A DNA stretch of 64,000 nucleotides from Microcoleus vaginatus PCC 9802. GTDB taxonomy: Bacteria; Cyanobacteriota; Cyanobacteriia; Cyanobacteriales; Microcoleaceae. The stretch covers positions 3,297,001 through 3,361,000 of the forward strand of contig CP031740.1 in NCBI GenBank assembly GCA_022701275.1, read 5' to 3'. A model generated the notes under the pieces. It had not been told where the DNA came from. It made no database searches and worked only from the letters and a program-made list of their open reading frames with translations. Shown in pieces: positions 44,330 through 53,103 of this stretch. Within the stretch, counting starts at the first letter, position 1. Every line of letters starts with the position of its first letter. A program made the translations under genes and the position numbers.

Positions 44330-45400
44330 ATGCCCAATACACTCGATGTTAGTTCAGTCTTAGAAATCCTGCGACCTGTGCAAGACCCCGAACTGCAAAA
44401 GAGTTTGGTGGAATTGAACATGATTCGTAACATCAAAATTGACGGCGGTGTCGTCAGTTTTACTTTAGTGCTGACAACGCCTGCTTGCCCGCTGCGAGAA
44501 TTTATTGTCGAAGATTGCCAAAAAGCGGTCAAACAGTTGCCAGGAGTCGAAAAAGTGGCGGTGGAGGTGACAGCCGAGACGCCACAGCAGAAGGGAGTGG
44601 TCGATCGCCAAGGCATTGAAGGCGTTAAAAATATTATCGCAATTTCCAGCGGTAAAGGCGGCGTCGGCAAAAGCACGGTGGCGGTAAATGTGGCAGTAGC
44701 GCTGGCGCAAACCGGCGCTAAGGTAGGTTTGCTGGATGCGGATATCTATGGGCCCAACGACCCGACAATGTTGGGTCTGGGGGACGCGAAAGTGATGGTT
44801 AGGGACGGAAAAAGCGGGGAAAGCCTCGAACCCGCTTTTAATTACGGCGTCAAATTGGTGTCGATGGCGTTTTTAATTGACAAAGACCAACCCGTGATTT
44901 GGCGCGGCCCGATGTTGAATGGGATCATTCGACAGTTCCTCTATCAGGTGAATTGGGGCGATTTAGACTATTTGATTGTCGATATGCCTCCGGGTACTGG
45001 AGACGCGCAGTTGACTATGGCGCAAGCGGTGCCGATGGCTGGTGTGGTGATCGTGACGACGCCGCAGACTGTGGCATTGTTGGACTCCCGCAAGGGTTTA
45101 AAGATGTTCCAGCAGTTGGGAGTGTCGGTGTTGGGAATTGTGGAAAACATGAGCTATTTTGTGCCGCCGGATATGCCCGACAAGCAATACGATATTTTCG
45201 GTTCCGGTGGCGGGGAAAAGACTGCTGCTGAGTTGGGAGTGCCGCTGTTAGGTCGGATTCCGCTGGAAATTCCGTTGCGGGAAGGTGGGGATTCGGGGGT
45301 GCCGATCGTAGTGGGGCAACCGGGTTCTGCTTCAGCTAGGGAGTTGCGGGCGATCGCGGGCCGCATTGCGGGTAAAGTTTCCGTAGCAGCCTTAGCCTAA
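44330..45400 (+). CDS. mrp: Mrp/NBP35-family iron-sulfur carrier ATPase
   Basis: 356 residues from ATG 44330, with a GGAG site eight bases upstream; an ATG at 44315 is in frame. N-terminal MIP18-like domain (VQDPELQKSLVELNMI), then the deviant Walker A GKGGVGKS, DADIYGPN (Walker A'-type metal site), and VDMPPGTGDAQLT. Members carry and deliver [4Fe-4S] clusters. The CxxC cluster-ligand motif of many Mrp proteins is absent: NMSYFVPPDMPDK has Pro-Asp where Cys residues stand in E. coli. Cytoplasmic. Confidence 0.93.
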   Translation: MPNTLDVSSVLEILRPVQDPELQKSLVELNMIRNIKIDGGVVSFTLVLTTPACPLREFIVEDCQKAVKQLPGVEKVAVEVTAETPQQKGVVDRQGIEGVKNIIAISSGKGGVGKSTVAVNVAVALAQTGAKVGLLDADIYGPNDPTMLGLGDAKVMVRDGKSGESLEPAFNYGVKLVSMAFLIDKDQPVIWRGPMLNGIIRQFLYQVNWGDLDYLIVDMPPGTGDAQLTMAQAVPMAGVVIVTTPQTVALLDSRKGLKMFQQLGVSVLGIVENMSYFVPPDMPDKQYDIFGSGGGEKTAAELGVPLLGRIPLEIPLREGGDSGVPIVVGQPGSASARELRAIAGRIAGKVSVAALA

Positions 45401-45406
45401 CAAACT

Positions 45407-45489
45407 CTCGTTTCTGGGCTTTGCCTGGTGTCTTCGGGTTGACGAAGATTTGCCTAGTTCTCAGGCTCTGCTTGGGAACTAGAAACGAG
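45407..45489. repeat. Inverted-repeat element between mrp and ndhS
   Basis: CTCGTTTCT (45407-45415) and AGAAACGAG (45481-45489) close an 83-bp element; inside, CTAGTTCTC and GGGAACTAG form a second stem. It contains AGGCTCTGCTTGGGAACT, a sequence type that I remember as common between cyanobacterial genes. Possible terminator or transcript stabiliser. Confidence 0.65.
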
Positions 45490-45531
45490 AAAAGGTAAGC
45501 TATAAAGAGCAAACTTAACATTCAAAGAATT

Positions 45532-45723
45532 ATGATTTTTCCAGGTTCGGCAGTTCGAGTTAAAGATAAGGGTGAGATTTACTACGCCTTTCAAGGACAA
45601 GTTCAGCGAGTTAGCGATGGGAAGGTCGCGGTACTGTTTGAAGGTGGCAATTGGGACAAGCTGATCACGTTCCGGCTGTCGCAGTTGGAACTTGTCGATG
45701 CTACGGCTGGTCGCGTGAAATAG
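45532..45723 (+). CDS. ndhS: NAD(P)H dehydrogenase-like subunit NdhS
   Basis: 63 residues with the SH3-like fold of Ndh[53 protein letters not shown]. NdhS sits at the ferredoxin-binding site of the photosynthetic complex I (NDH-1) and helps cyclic electron flow and respiration. Length is as in Synechocystis NdhS. It stands as its own small gene between repeats. Confidence 0.93.
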   Translation: MIFPGSAVRVKDKGEIYYAFQGQVQRVSDGKVAVLFEGGNWDKLITFRLSQLELVDATAGRVK

Positions 45724-45803
45724 TCAGCGGTCATTAGTCATTGGTAAAGGGTAATGCGTAATTTGTAAAAAGTACCCAAGACCAGGGTACTAAATGAAAA
45801 CCC

Positions 45804-45867
45804 TTGACTAATGACTAATGACTGATAACTGATGACTAATGAGTAATGACTAATGACTAATCACTAA
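45804..45867. repeat. Heptanucleotide repeat (TGACTAA type)
   Basis: Eight or so copies of TGACTAA/TGACTGA up to the start codon of the next gene. Similar repeats are at 27387, 61650 and 52255. Confidence 0.85.
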
Positions 45868-45871
45868 AACT

Positions 45872-46540
45872 ATGCGTTTACCTTTACCCCAATTTGCTAC
45901 AAAAGAGCGTCACCCCGATCGCATTGCTGAGGTAATCGAGACGGCAACTTCGGAGTTTTTGGCTCAATGTTTGGAACCGGAAGACTTAAGCTTTCCCGTG
46001 ATGCCGCCTTTTGGGAGTTGGGTGAAGGCCGAGGATGAAGAGTCGAAAAATCAAATTTACGGCGTGGTTTATTACGCTACGACTAGCCCGATCGACTCGG
46101 TGCACAGAGCTCGCGCTTTGGGTTTGTCGCTGGAAGAGTTGCGGGAAGAACAACCGCAGATTTTTGCGATGCTCAAAACCGAGTTTCGAGTGGCGATTGT
46201 GGGGTTTGAGGCTGCGCCGGAAAGGTTGAACGGTCACGGCCCATCGAGGGGTAAAATTTATCAGTATTTGCCGCCGCGCCCCCCGCAAATTCACCAGGCG
46301 GTTTATCGCTGCGAACCGGATGAGGTGATTGATTTTACCGTGCAGTTGGATTTTTTGAGGACGCTGCTGGGGGTGGCTAATGCGCCGGTGGAGGCGCTGA
46401 CGGCGGCGGCGATTCGGGAGATTTATCAGTTGCGGATGCGCGATCGATCTTGGTTGGTGGAAGCGGGGAGGAGTTTGAGTGTTTTGTTGAAGGATGATTA
46501 TGACAGGTTGAGGGTGATTTTGAGTCAGATTCATCCGTAG
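45872..46540 (+). CDS. HAS-barrel domain protein
   Basis: 222 residues. The N-terminal 100 or so residues resemble the HAS barrel, the small beta barrel found at the N-terminus of HerA-type ATPases: AEVIETATSEFLAQCL, FGSWVKAEDE, IYGVVYYATTSPID. The rest (HRARALGLSLEELREEQ... to LKDDYDRLRVIL) has no ATPase motif. Cyanobacterial members are small stand-alone proteins of unknown function. It stands alone behind a heptamer repeat that reaches to 5 bp from its ATG. Confidence 0.78.
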   Translation: MRLPLPQFATKERHPDRIAEVIETATSEFLAQCLEPEDLSFPVMPPFGSWVKAEDEESKNQIYGVVYYATTSPIDSVHRARALGLSLEELREEQPQIFAMLKTEFRVAIVGFEAAPERLNGHGPSRGKIYQYLPPRPPQIHQAVYRCEPDEVIDFTVQLDFLRTLLGVANAPVEALTAAAIREIYQLRMRDRSWLVEAGRSLSVLLKDDYDRLRVILSQIHP

Positions 46541-46560
46541 GGAAAAGCTGGAATAAGATA

Positions 46561-46656
46561 ATCTGGACTTACGCAAAAAGTGGTTTGACACGCTACGGAT
46601 AGCAGTAAGGTGTGCAATGTGCACCCTAGATAATTAGGTTCTGCGTCAGTCCAGAT
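46561..46656. repeat. Small MITE-like element with ATCTGGACTTACGCA ends
   Basis: Left end ATCTGGACTTACGCA (46561-46575) and right end TGCGTCAGTCCAGAT (46642-46656) are inverted repeats with one mismatch. The interior (66 bp) has no coding capacity. Shares ACTTACGCA with the element at 12.72 kb and the site at 62.98 kb. Confidence 0.75.
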
Positions 46657-46682
46657 CAGGTTTTTTGGAGGCCAAATATTTT

Positions 46683-46985
46683 ATGTGGGTAGAGGTAACA
46701 GCGCTAAATCAAGTTCCCGAAGGGGGTGTGTTGAAGGTAAAAGTTGAGGAAACTTCAGTGATTTTGAATCGTCAAGGCCTGAATGTCACTTGTTACCGCA
46801 ATGCTTGCACTCATTTAGAATATCCGATCGACATGGGTAAGGTAAGCAGCGGTATCCTTACCTGTCCTTTTCATAAGTATCAGTACAAATTAGATACGGG
46901 TAAATGTGTGAATGCACCCAGCGATTCTCTGGAATCTTATCCGGTAAAGATTGAGGGCGATCGCGTTTTTGTAGAAATAGATTAG
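46683..46985 (+). CDS. Rieske [2Fe-2S] domain protein
   Basis: 100 residues from ATG 46683 with GGAGG upstream; an in-frame TTG at 46665 gives six more. The cluster ligands are seen as C-T-H (YRNACTHLEY) and C-P-F-H (LTCPFHKYQY), the CxH/CxxH pattern of Rieske ferredoxins. No membrane anchor, so a soluble electron-transfer ferredoxin, probably for an oxygenase or reductase. The partner enzyme is not nearby. No signal peptide. Confidence 0.9.
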   Translation: MWVEVTALNQVPEGGVLKVKVEETSVILNRQGLNVTCYRNACTHLEYPIDMGKVSSGILTCPFHKYQYKLDTGKCVNAPSDSLESYPVKIEGDRVFVEID

Positions 46986-47007
46986 TTATGCGTTAGTCGT
47001 TCAGTCC

Positions 47008-47152
47008 GACAGGGGTTTAAACCCCTGTCTCATAGCTAAAGTCGTCTTTAGACGACTGTAGATTAATATTGGATATTCAATCCGGCTTAAATACCCCCTC
47101 GCCCTTTTAGTCCGCATTGGCGTAGCTTGCGCGAAGCGCTTATGCGGACTAA
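47008..47152. repeat. Three hairpins downstream of Rieske gene
   Basis: A 22-bp perfect palindrome (GACAGGGGTTTAAACCCCTG..., 47008-47029), a GTCGTC/GACGAC stem (47041-47056) and an 11-bp stem TTAGTCCGCAT/ATGCGGACTAA (47107-47117, 47142-47152) whose loop contains GCGTAGCTTGCGCGAAGCGC. They lie between the Rieske gene and the convergent PEP-CTERM gene and probably include the terminators. Confidence 0.7.
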
Positions 47153-47191
47153 GGTTTGACTCTTAAGCGGTTTCAAGCGCCGGTCAATGTT

Positions 47192-50104
47192 TCAACCTAC
47201 CATTTTCGCGCGCCGCTGGCGGAGGAAAACCGCCAAAAGCCCGATCGCACCTACCGCCAAAAGCAGCCATTCTTCCGGTTCAGGAACCCCCGAAACATTC
47301 AGAGGATTATTCGGCTTACTTAACTGTTCCTTACCAGATTCTACCTCTCTGTCAAATCGATCGCTCTTAGCTTCCGCTGCTTTTAGCTGCTCCCTTTGCG
47401 CGTCATTAACTAACACAATCATCGAAGAATAAGGCGTCACCACTTTGAAATTTTTAGCTACTGCGTGCATCGCATCCAGTTGCGTCAATTGATTGGAACT
47501 TTTCTGCTTGCTAAGTGCAGTTATCAACTGCCGCGCAGCTATCGGTTTAAAGCCTTCATTTCCGGCCTTTTTTGACTCTGCGACGGCCGCCGATTTTGCA
47601 GTTTTTTCCGACTGTGGCGTTTTGGCATAACTCCAAGCATAGCCGTCAACAACGCTAACTGTAGATGGGCCCGAAGCTGCTGTTGTTGCTACTCGCTGCA
47701 TCGCCTCTTTCATATCCGTAGCAACTCCGCCGCCGCTATCTTGAATAACCTTCAAAGTTGCATCGTCGTAGCCGGGGGGCAAACCTCCCAAATGCACTGT
47801 CCACAGCGGTGGAGAGATGGAAACTTTAGGTTTGCGATCGTCCGATAATTCGTAACTGTGGCGATCACTCACCACAAATACAGTATCGTAACTTTTATCG
47901 CCCCGCAACTGTGCAAACCGTTGCAGCATATCTTTGAGCTGGATTGTACCGTAAAATGTCACCTTTGCGGCATCGAAATTGCGTACATCTTCCACAAACT
48001 TAGGTGGCATTCCCGCAGCGCTGGCGACATACAAATCAACAGCATTTTTTCCGGCTGCATTAGCTTTCAACCATTCAAAAGTCTCTTTTACTTCCTTACT
48101 TTCCGCCGCCATGCTGCGGGAAGTATCGAGAATAACTGCAAATTTCTTGCCTTGCGGTAGCGAGTAACTTGCATCAGCCAGCGGCTTAGCAGAAATGATA
48201 TTTCCTCCCGGTAGAATCGCCTGCTGCGCGGTTAGCGGTTGCTGTGCGACTGCGGGCAAAAAGGGTGGCAGCCAAGTTTCTCTTGCTTCTTTCCCGCTGT
48301 ATTTTACCTCTTTCCCGGCGATCGTGCGGCGAGTATTTTGGTTCCAAAAAATGTTGCGTTTTTCAGCTAAAACAGGCATCGCCCAACCCTGCGGCTGCCG
48401 CATGACTTTGTAAGTAAGCCACAGGTGCATTTCGGTTGGCCCGTCACTTAGGGTGAATTCTCTTTTAGCCGGGATTGGAAAAGCCCGCAAACGGTATTGT
48501 TTGGGGCCAATTTGTTCTAGCAAAGCCGGATCGACTCTTTCTACTACCTGCTGGTTGTAAACTTGCTGTGCGGCACCGCGAGGCGATACCGTAAATACAA
48601 AACGTTTGTTTAAATCCGCAGTATCTCCTAGCCAAACTCCTGTAACTGCGGCGCTTTCAGGCAGGGAAAAGTAGTAAAATACTTCTTGCAAGTTCGGCGT
48701 TTGATTTTTGTAAACTTCGTAGAGTTGAACGTCTGCCCAATCGCCGTTTTCTTTGACTGTCACTTCTTGCGACTGCAACCATACTTTTTCTTGATTGACA
48801 TTCAGCAAACCGGCTTTTGCTTCTTCGCGGTTTGAGGTTGACTGCACCGCGTGTTTTACTACTTCTGTGTCGCCTTTTTGCAGTTCCGTATCGAAGAATT
48901 CGCCGTAGAGTTTTTCGGCTTTTTCCACATCAGCACTAGAGCCTTGATACAAAAACGGCGACATTAAAAAATTATAGCTGTTCTGCACCGTTTGAGCTGC
49001 TCCGTCAGGCAAATTCAAAGTATTTTTGTATATCTCATAAATGTGGTTGTTTTCTCCTACAGTGCTGAGGTAGCGGTAAGGGGACAAATAAGCGTTAACT
49101 AAGCCCGAGCGAATCATATCAGACTTGGCTAATAAAGTTTGGCGAACCGTGTCATTTGCGGGGGGAGTCGCCAGCATTTTCAGTGCTGCAACTTGCGGCT
49201 GCTGCTGCAAAGCCGAGAAAATAGCCAGCCAAGCTGCTATGACTCCCAAACTTCCGATTAACGCTTTATTTTTCCCGTATTGTGCAGCAAAACTCTGCCA
49301 TATTTTCCGCCCGGAATGAATGTAGAGAAAGCCGTACAGCGAAGGCATGACAACGAATAAGCTACAGGTTAAACCAAAGAATATCAAGAATAGCGCTATC
49401 CAAGTTAAACCCGAAATTAAACCCCATACCCACGCCCCGTATCTAAACATATCCCAAAAGGGTAATACCCATGTAAACTTGAAGAATTCAATCACTGCAC
49501 TGAAGAATCCAGCAACTGTCACTAATCCCACAGGTATAGCGTAATACATCAGCAATGTTGCCGCCCAAATGCCCACTACTAGCATTAAACTGTGGCATCC
49601 TAATTGCAGCCACGCACTTCGTTTTTCTCCGATCAACCTTAAAAAACGAGGCTGTTTCTTATGGGAAGTTTGAGAATCTGAGATATTTTGAACATTTTCT
49701 CTTTTACCCAGATATCCGTACAGCATTTCCACTGAAAATGCTGCAATGCACAAAGCAATAGTAGCGATGATTTGAGAACTAGCTGGGGTGAGTTCTCGCA
49801 GCAGGAACAAGCGGAGCAAACACAGCAAAAATAGCGGTGCTTCTACGCCGTAAAACCAACGCATTAGCTCTAGGGGTTGCTTGCTAAAAAGCCTAGATCC
49901 TATTACTGTACATACAGTGGGTACTGCGATCGTAGCTGCCATCGTCAAAGTAAACTCTAGCGGGATGATGCCATCGATTGTCGCCATAATTAATGGCACT
50001 CCTATAATCGGCAAAATTCCCAAGTAAACAAGCGATAAAAAACTCAAATTCCAGAACCAAAAAATTCTTTTTAAAATTCCATCAAATACCTGTTTGATTT
50101 TCAT
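47192..50104 (-). CDS. PEP-CTERM-sorted integral membrane protein with VIT and vWA-like regions (TIGR02921-like)
   Basis: 970 residues. The first 300 are a multi-pass membrane domain (about eight helices). Then a vault/ITI-type (VIT) segment (EVTVKENGDWADVQLYEVY, VFYYFSLPESAAVTGVWLG) and a von Willebrand A-like domain with FAVILDTSRSMA (MIDAS DxSxS). The C-terminus is the sorting signal VPEPEEWLLLAVGAIGLLAV followed by LRQRR, the PEP-CTERM pattern cleaved by exosortase. Its start overlaps the exosortase gene by 23 bp, so the two are coupled. Likely the dedicated substrate, at the cell envelope. Function unknown. Confidence 0.83.
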   Translation of the reverse strand: MKIKQVFDGILKRIFWFWNLSFLSLVYLGILPIIGVPLIMATIDGIIPLEFTLTMAATIAVPTVCTVIGSRLFSKQPLELMRWFYGVEAPLFLLCLLRLFLLRELTPASSQIIATIALCIAAFSVEMLYGYLGKRENVQNISDSQTSHKKQPRFLRLIGEKRSAWLQLGCHSLMLVVGIWAATLLMYYAIPVGLVTVAGFFSAVIEFFKFTWVLPFWDMFRYGAWVWGLISGLTWIALFLIFFGLTCSLFVVMPSLYGFLYIHSGRKIWQSFAAQYGKNKALIGSLGVIAAWLAIFSALQQQPQVAALKMLATPPANDTVRQTLLAKSDMIRSGLVNAYLSPYRYLSTVGENNHIYEIYKNTLNLPDGAAQTVQNSYNFLMSPFLYQGSSADVEKAEKLYGEFFDTELQKGDTEVVKHAVQSTSNREEAKAGLLNVNQEKVWLQSQEVTVKENGDWADVQLYEVYKNQTPNLQEVFYYFSLPESAAVTGVWLGDTADLNKRFVFTVSPRGAAQQVYNQQVVERVDPALLEQIGPKQYRLRAFPIPAKREFTLSDGPTEMHLWLTYKVMRQPQGWAMPVLAEKRNIFWNQNTRRTIAGKEVKYSGKEARETWLPPFLPAVAQQPLTAQQAILPGGNIISAKPLADASYSLPQGKKFAVILDTSRSMAAESKEVKETFEWLKANAAGKNAVDLYVASAAGMPPKFVEDVRNFDAAKVTFYGTIQLKDMLQRFAQLRGDKSYDTVFVVSDRHSYELSDDRKPKVSISPPLWTVHLGGLPPGYDDATLKVIQDSGGGVATDMKEAMQRVATTAASGPSTVSVVDGYAWSYAKTPQSEKTAKSAAVAESKKAGNEGFKPIAARQLITALSKQKSSNQLTQLDAMHAVAKNFKVVTPYSSMIVLVNDAQREQLKAAEAKSDRFDREVESGKEQLSKPNNPLNVSGVPEPEEWLLLAVGAIGLLAVFLRQRRAKMVG

Positions 50105-51647
50105 TCATTTCTCCTTGTAAGCTTTGTTTAACGCTAGCGTAGACGTTACCAGCAAACTCTTTTACTTCAGGATTTTCGGCGGGTAACGAACTGTTAAATA
50201 AAATGGAAACTAGCACCCAATTGTGATTTTTGTGAGTGAGATCGCTGCCGATGCGCGACAAGAAGTTATCGGTAGTATGCTGTGCAGATTGCAGCCAGTA
50301 TGTAGCGGATAGTTGGTTCTCTTTGAGAGACAGCCAGCGCCCCGTTACAGCAGGAGTTAGTTGTTTTTTTTCTATGCGATTGACGGGAATTCCGCTCGCT
50401 ACAAAACACAACTCGGGGGCGTGATAAGTTTGCCAGGATGTGCTGGCTACTGTGAGCATGGAACCGCGCAAGTTGCCGGCGACAAATCTGATTTTTTGTG
50501 TTTGCGTGTCCGGATAGTTGCCAAAGAATTTTTGTTCGCTAGCATTCAGGGGAATCGACTCTGATTTAATATATTCAGGCAATCTTAAAGGTGCGATCGC
50601 CATTTTTGACGTTTCTACATGAGACAGTTGAGCCATGACTGCCAAAACTGTGACTGCTGCAATTATTCCTGGTTTGGCTAAAGGGTGATTTTCGAGAATT
50701 TCTGAGTTGAGTTTTGCAGAAATACCGCTGGTTTTTTCTGGCTGGAATTTCGGTACTCGTTGCAGCATTAACCAGGTCACAAAACAAGCACATACTAAAC
50801 CGACAATTCCCAGAGGAACGTGAATAATTTCTGCTATTTTTGGCTGGTTAAACACTTCTGAAACCAGGACTAACACGGCAACCCGCGCAGCGTTAGCAGA
50901 CACCAACATTAAGAGATTAGCAGCGCCGACTGCTAGCCATCTTAAACTCAATTTACGCCCTTCCAGCCAGGTAGCAGATAGCAAAAATAGCGTTCCGACT
51001 AAGAGGGTTTTAATGCCGCTACAAGGCACGTCAACGTGAGCGATGCCGTTTTCCAAAAGGATAATATCGTAAGAAGAAATAGCCGCAACGTGCAGCATTG
51101 AGAGCAACTGTTCTACTACCTGAGCAGTCAGCACTCGCGCCGGCAAACCTAATCCGCTATTAAACTGACTGTTGAATGGTAAAATACAAGCTAGCAAGCC
51201 GGCAACTGGCAAGTTTTTTTGCCAAAAGTTCTGCTCCACCAATAAGCCGCACAGCCCGTAAGTTCCGAGGATAAATAGGAGGACAGTAACTTGTTTGATA
51301 TCAATTATGTACTGAAGCGCGATCGAGCAAATACCCGCACCCAACATCAACACCAACGGATCTCGCCTCAAAACGAAATTTGGCGAAAATCCCGGCGGGC
51401 GATCGGAGTTGCCAATCGATCGCACTACTAATGCTACAATCAAAAAACCAATTACTATCTTGTACAGTGTGGGTATCTCAACAAACGAGGATAACAGCCA
51501 CTTAACTGCCAAGATATTGGCCCAAAACCAAGCAAGCGCCAGTAAAAAAGGAGCCAGCCAAACCCAATTAACCGCAGGATGAGGAGTAACAGAATCTGGA
51601 ATTGCAGAATCAGTGATATTGGTGCGCTGCATGATACCGCTTGACAT
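50082..51647 (-). CDS. Exosortase with C-terminal EpsI-like domain (XrtO-like)
   Basis: 521 residues. Residues about 1-300 are an eight-helix exosortase: catalytic Cys209 in DVPCSG, Arg255 in NAARVAV and His276 in IIHVPLG. Exosortases recognise PEP-CTERM signals and transfer the cleaved protein to the envelope or exopolysaccharide. The C-terminal 190 residues (after a linker) contain HAPELCFVASGIPV and look like the EpsI/DUF3485 domain often found fused or next to exosortases. The direct overlap with its probable substrate gene makes a self-contained pair. The exact subtype (XrtO) is recalled, not shown. Confidence 0.85.
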   Translation of the reverse strand: MSSGIMQRTNITDSAIPDSVTPHPAVNWVWLAPFLLALAWFWANILAVKWLLSSFVEIPTLYKIVIGFLIVALVVRSIGNSDRPPGFSPNFVLRRDPLVLMLGAGICSIALQYIIDIKQVTVLLFILGTYGLCGLLVEQNFWQKNLPVAGLLACILPFNSQFNSGLGLPARVLTAQVVEQLLSMLHVAAISSYDIILLENGIAHVDVPCSGIKTLLVGTLFLLSATWLEGRKLSLRWLAVGAANLLMLVSANAARVAVLVLVSEVFNQPKIAEIIHVPLGIVGLVCACFVTWLMLQRVPKFQPEKTSGISAKLNSEILENHPLAKPGIIAAVTVLAVMAQLSHVETSKMAIAPLRLPEYIKSESIPLNASEQKFFGNYPDTQTQKIRFVAGNLRGSMLTVASTSWQTYHAPELCFVASGIPVNRIEKKQLTPAVTGRWLSLKENQLSATYWLQSAQHTTDNFLSRIGSDLTHKNHNWVLVSILFNSSLPAENPEVKEFAGNVYASVKQSLQGEMNENQTGI

Positions 51648-51774
51648 TCACGTTGGTGACATCTTAGCTCAGCCAAATTGGTAATGTCTAGACCGATTAT
51701 TTAAGTTTTGTCAAGCTTCGATTTTTTCTACAGATAAGCTAGCGTTATAATAATTAATTTTAGCCGAGGTAAAA

Positions 51775-52242
51775 ATGAGCGAAAAAAGCCCAGGATACAA
51801 AATTGTTAGCGATAACCGACAAGCGCGCCATCTCTATGAAATTATAGAGACATACCAAGTGGGCATCGAGTTGAAGGGAACCGAAGTCAAATCAATTCGG
51901 GAAGGAAAAGCCAATTTGCGGGACGGATATGGTTTAGTTCGGAACGGGGAACTGTGGCTGATCAACGTTCACATTTCGCCTTGGAGAAGTGCTAGCAACT
52001 ATTTTAATCACGAACCCCGCCGCACCCGTAAATTGCTGATGCACAAGCAGGAAATTCGCAAATTAATCGGCAAAGTGGAAGAAAAAGGCTTGACTTTAGT
52101 GCCGTTAAAAATGTATTTGAAAGGCGGCTGGGTAAAACTGGATATCGGTTTGGGTAAAGGGAAAAAACTGTACGACAAGCGTGAAGATTTGAAGAAACGC
52201 GAAGATAAGCGAGATATGGAAAGAGCGATGAAGCAATTTTAG
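51775..52242 (+). CDS. smpB: SsrA-binding protein SmpB
   Basis: 155 residues. Partner of tmRNA in ribosome rescue. Family features: YKIVSDNRQARHLYEI, GIELKGTEVKSIREGKANLR, RKLLMHKQEI, LTLVPLKMYLKGGWVK and the basic C-terminal tail KKLYDKREDLKKRED that inserts into the mRNA channel. GAGG seven bases upstream of ATG. tmRNA itself is not in the window. A stem-loop follows. Confidence 0.96.
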   Translation: MSEKSPGYKIVSDNRQARHLYEIIETYQVGIELKGTEVKSIREGKANLRDGYGLVRNGELWLINVHISPWRSASNYFNHEPRRTRKLLMHKQEIRKLIGKVEEKGLTLVPLKMYLKGGWVKLDIGLGKGKKLYDKREDLKKREDKRDMERAMKQF

Positions 52243-52268
52243 TCAGAGTCATTTAGTCATTAGTCATT

Positions 52269-52337
52269 AAACATCTCCGAACAATAAACTAAAACCTTTG
52301 CTACTCGAAGGTTGAAAGTTAATTTATGGAGATGTTT
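52269..52337 (+). terminator. Nested stem-loop after smpB
   Basis: AAACATCTCC (52269-52278) pairs with GGAGATGTTT (52328-52337), and AACCTT/AAGGTT (about 52294-52312) forms an inner stem. It begins 27 bp past the smpB stop. The 3' arm ends in TTTATTAG. A transcription end is likely. Confidence 0.6.
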
Positions 52338-53103
52338 ATTAGTCAGGAGTCATTAGTGATTCATTATTGGTGATTGCTCATTAATGATTGGCTATTTTAA
52401 ATCGATTTCGGTTAATAACTCATCATAATATTTTTCAAAATCCTCCCTTGAGGATTTTGAGGACTTCCATCGTCACTACAAACTTAATTAGAGTTATTTC
52501 ACCCGAGCCCATCTTACAGCAGATTCTATGTTGAGGAACTAAACCCCAGCTCGTTCCATCTCCGTAGGGAAACGGCTCAGGGTAAGTCCCTACACTTCAT
52601 AAACCTGGAATACGCTGTATCTCCTCATACAGTCGCATACTGTCGATCGGCTGACCGCTGACTAAGTATTATTACTTAGGCATGGCAACAGTTCTACCTT
52701 CTTCCTGCTTCCCGCTTCCATCCCCGTAGGGAAACGGCCCAGGGTAAGTCCCTACACTTGATAAACCTGGAATACGCTGTATCTCCTCATACAGTCGCAT
52801 ACTGTCGATCGACCGATCGCTGACTAAGTATTATTACTTAGGTAAGGGCCACAGTTCTACCTTCTTCCTGCTTCCCGCTTCCTTTTTTCTGAAAATATCC
52901 GGATTGCTTGTGGAGCCTCATGAATGATTAACCTATGCTCGAATACATCTGGGTAGTGGGGCATTACCCAAGCATTTGGCTGTGGACTGACAAACTCTTA
53001 TGAGAAATAAGCTCAAACCTGAGTCATTTCGTAAGACTCTGATGCCATTAGGGTGGCAATTAAATCTGGCAAACAAAATATCGCCCAACTCTCAAGTTAA
53101 AAA
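52338..53103. other. Long intergenic region of structured repeats
   Basis: About 770 bp with the 162-bp tandem pair (52554-52882) as main content. On either side are heptamer-type ATTAGTCATT repeats (up to 52390) and a short GGGTAGTGGGGCATTACCC palindrome near 52950. No protein gene. The structured repeat may be transcribed; see findings. Confidence 0.6.
52554..52882. repeat. Two tandem copies of a 162-bp structured unit
   Basis: Copy 1 52554-52715, copy 2 52716-52882; about 90% identical. Each copy holds three stems: GTAGGGA/TCCCTAC, CTGTAT/ATACAG and CTAAGTA/TACTTAG, and each ends with the same CTTCTTCCTGCTTCCCGC tract. One pair (52650/52655 in copy 1, G-C) is A-T in copy 2, a compensatory change. 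Confidence 0.85.

Noticed and set aside
45986-46624. 212-codon frame on the minus strand opposite the HAS-barrel gene
   Set aside because: Arg/His-rich translation with no motif; shadow of the sense gene.
52554-52882. tmRNA or group II intron next to smpB
   Set aside because: No tRNA-like ends, tag reading frame, or intron domain V/EBS-type features could be recognised.
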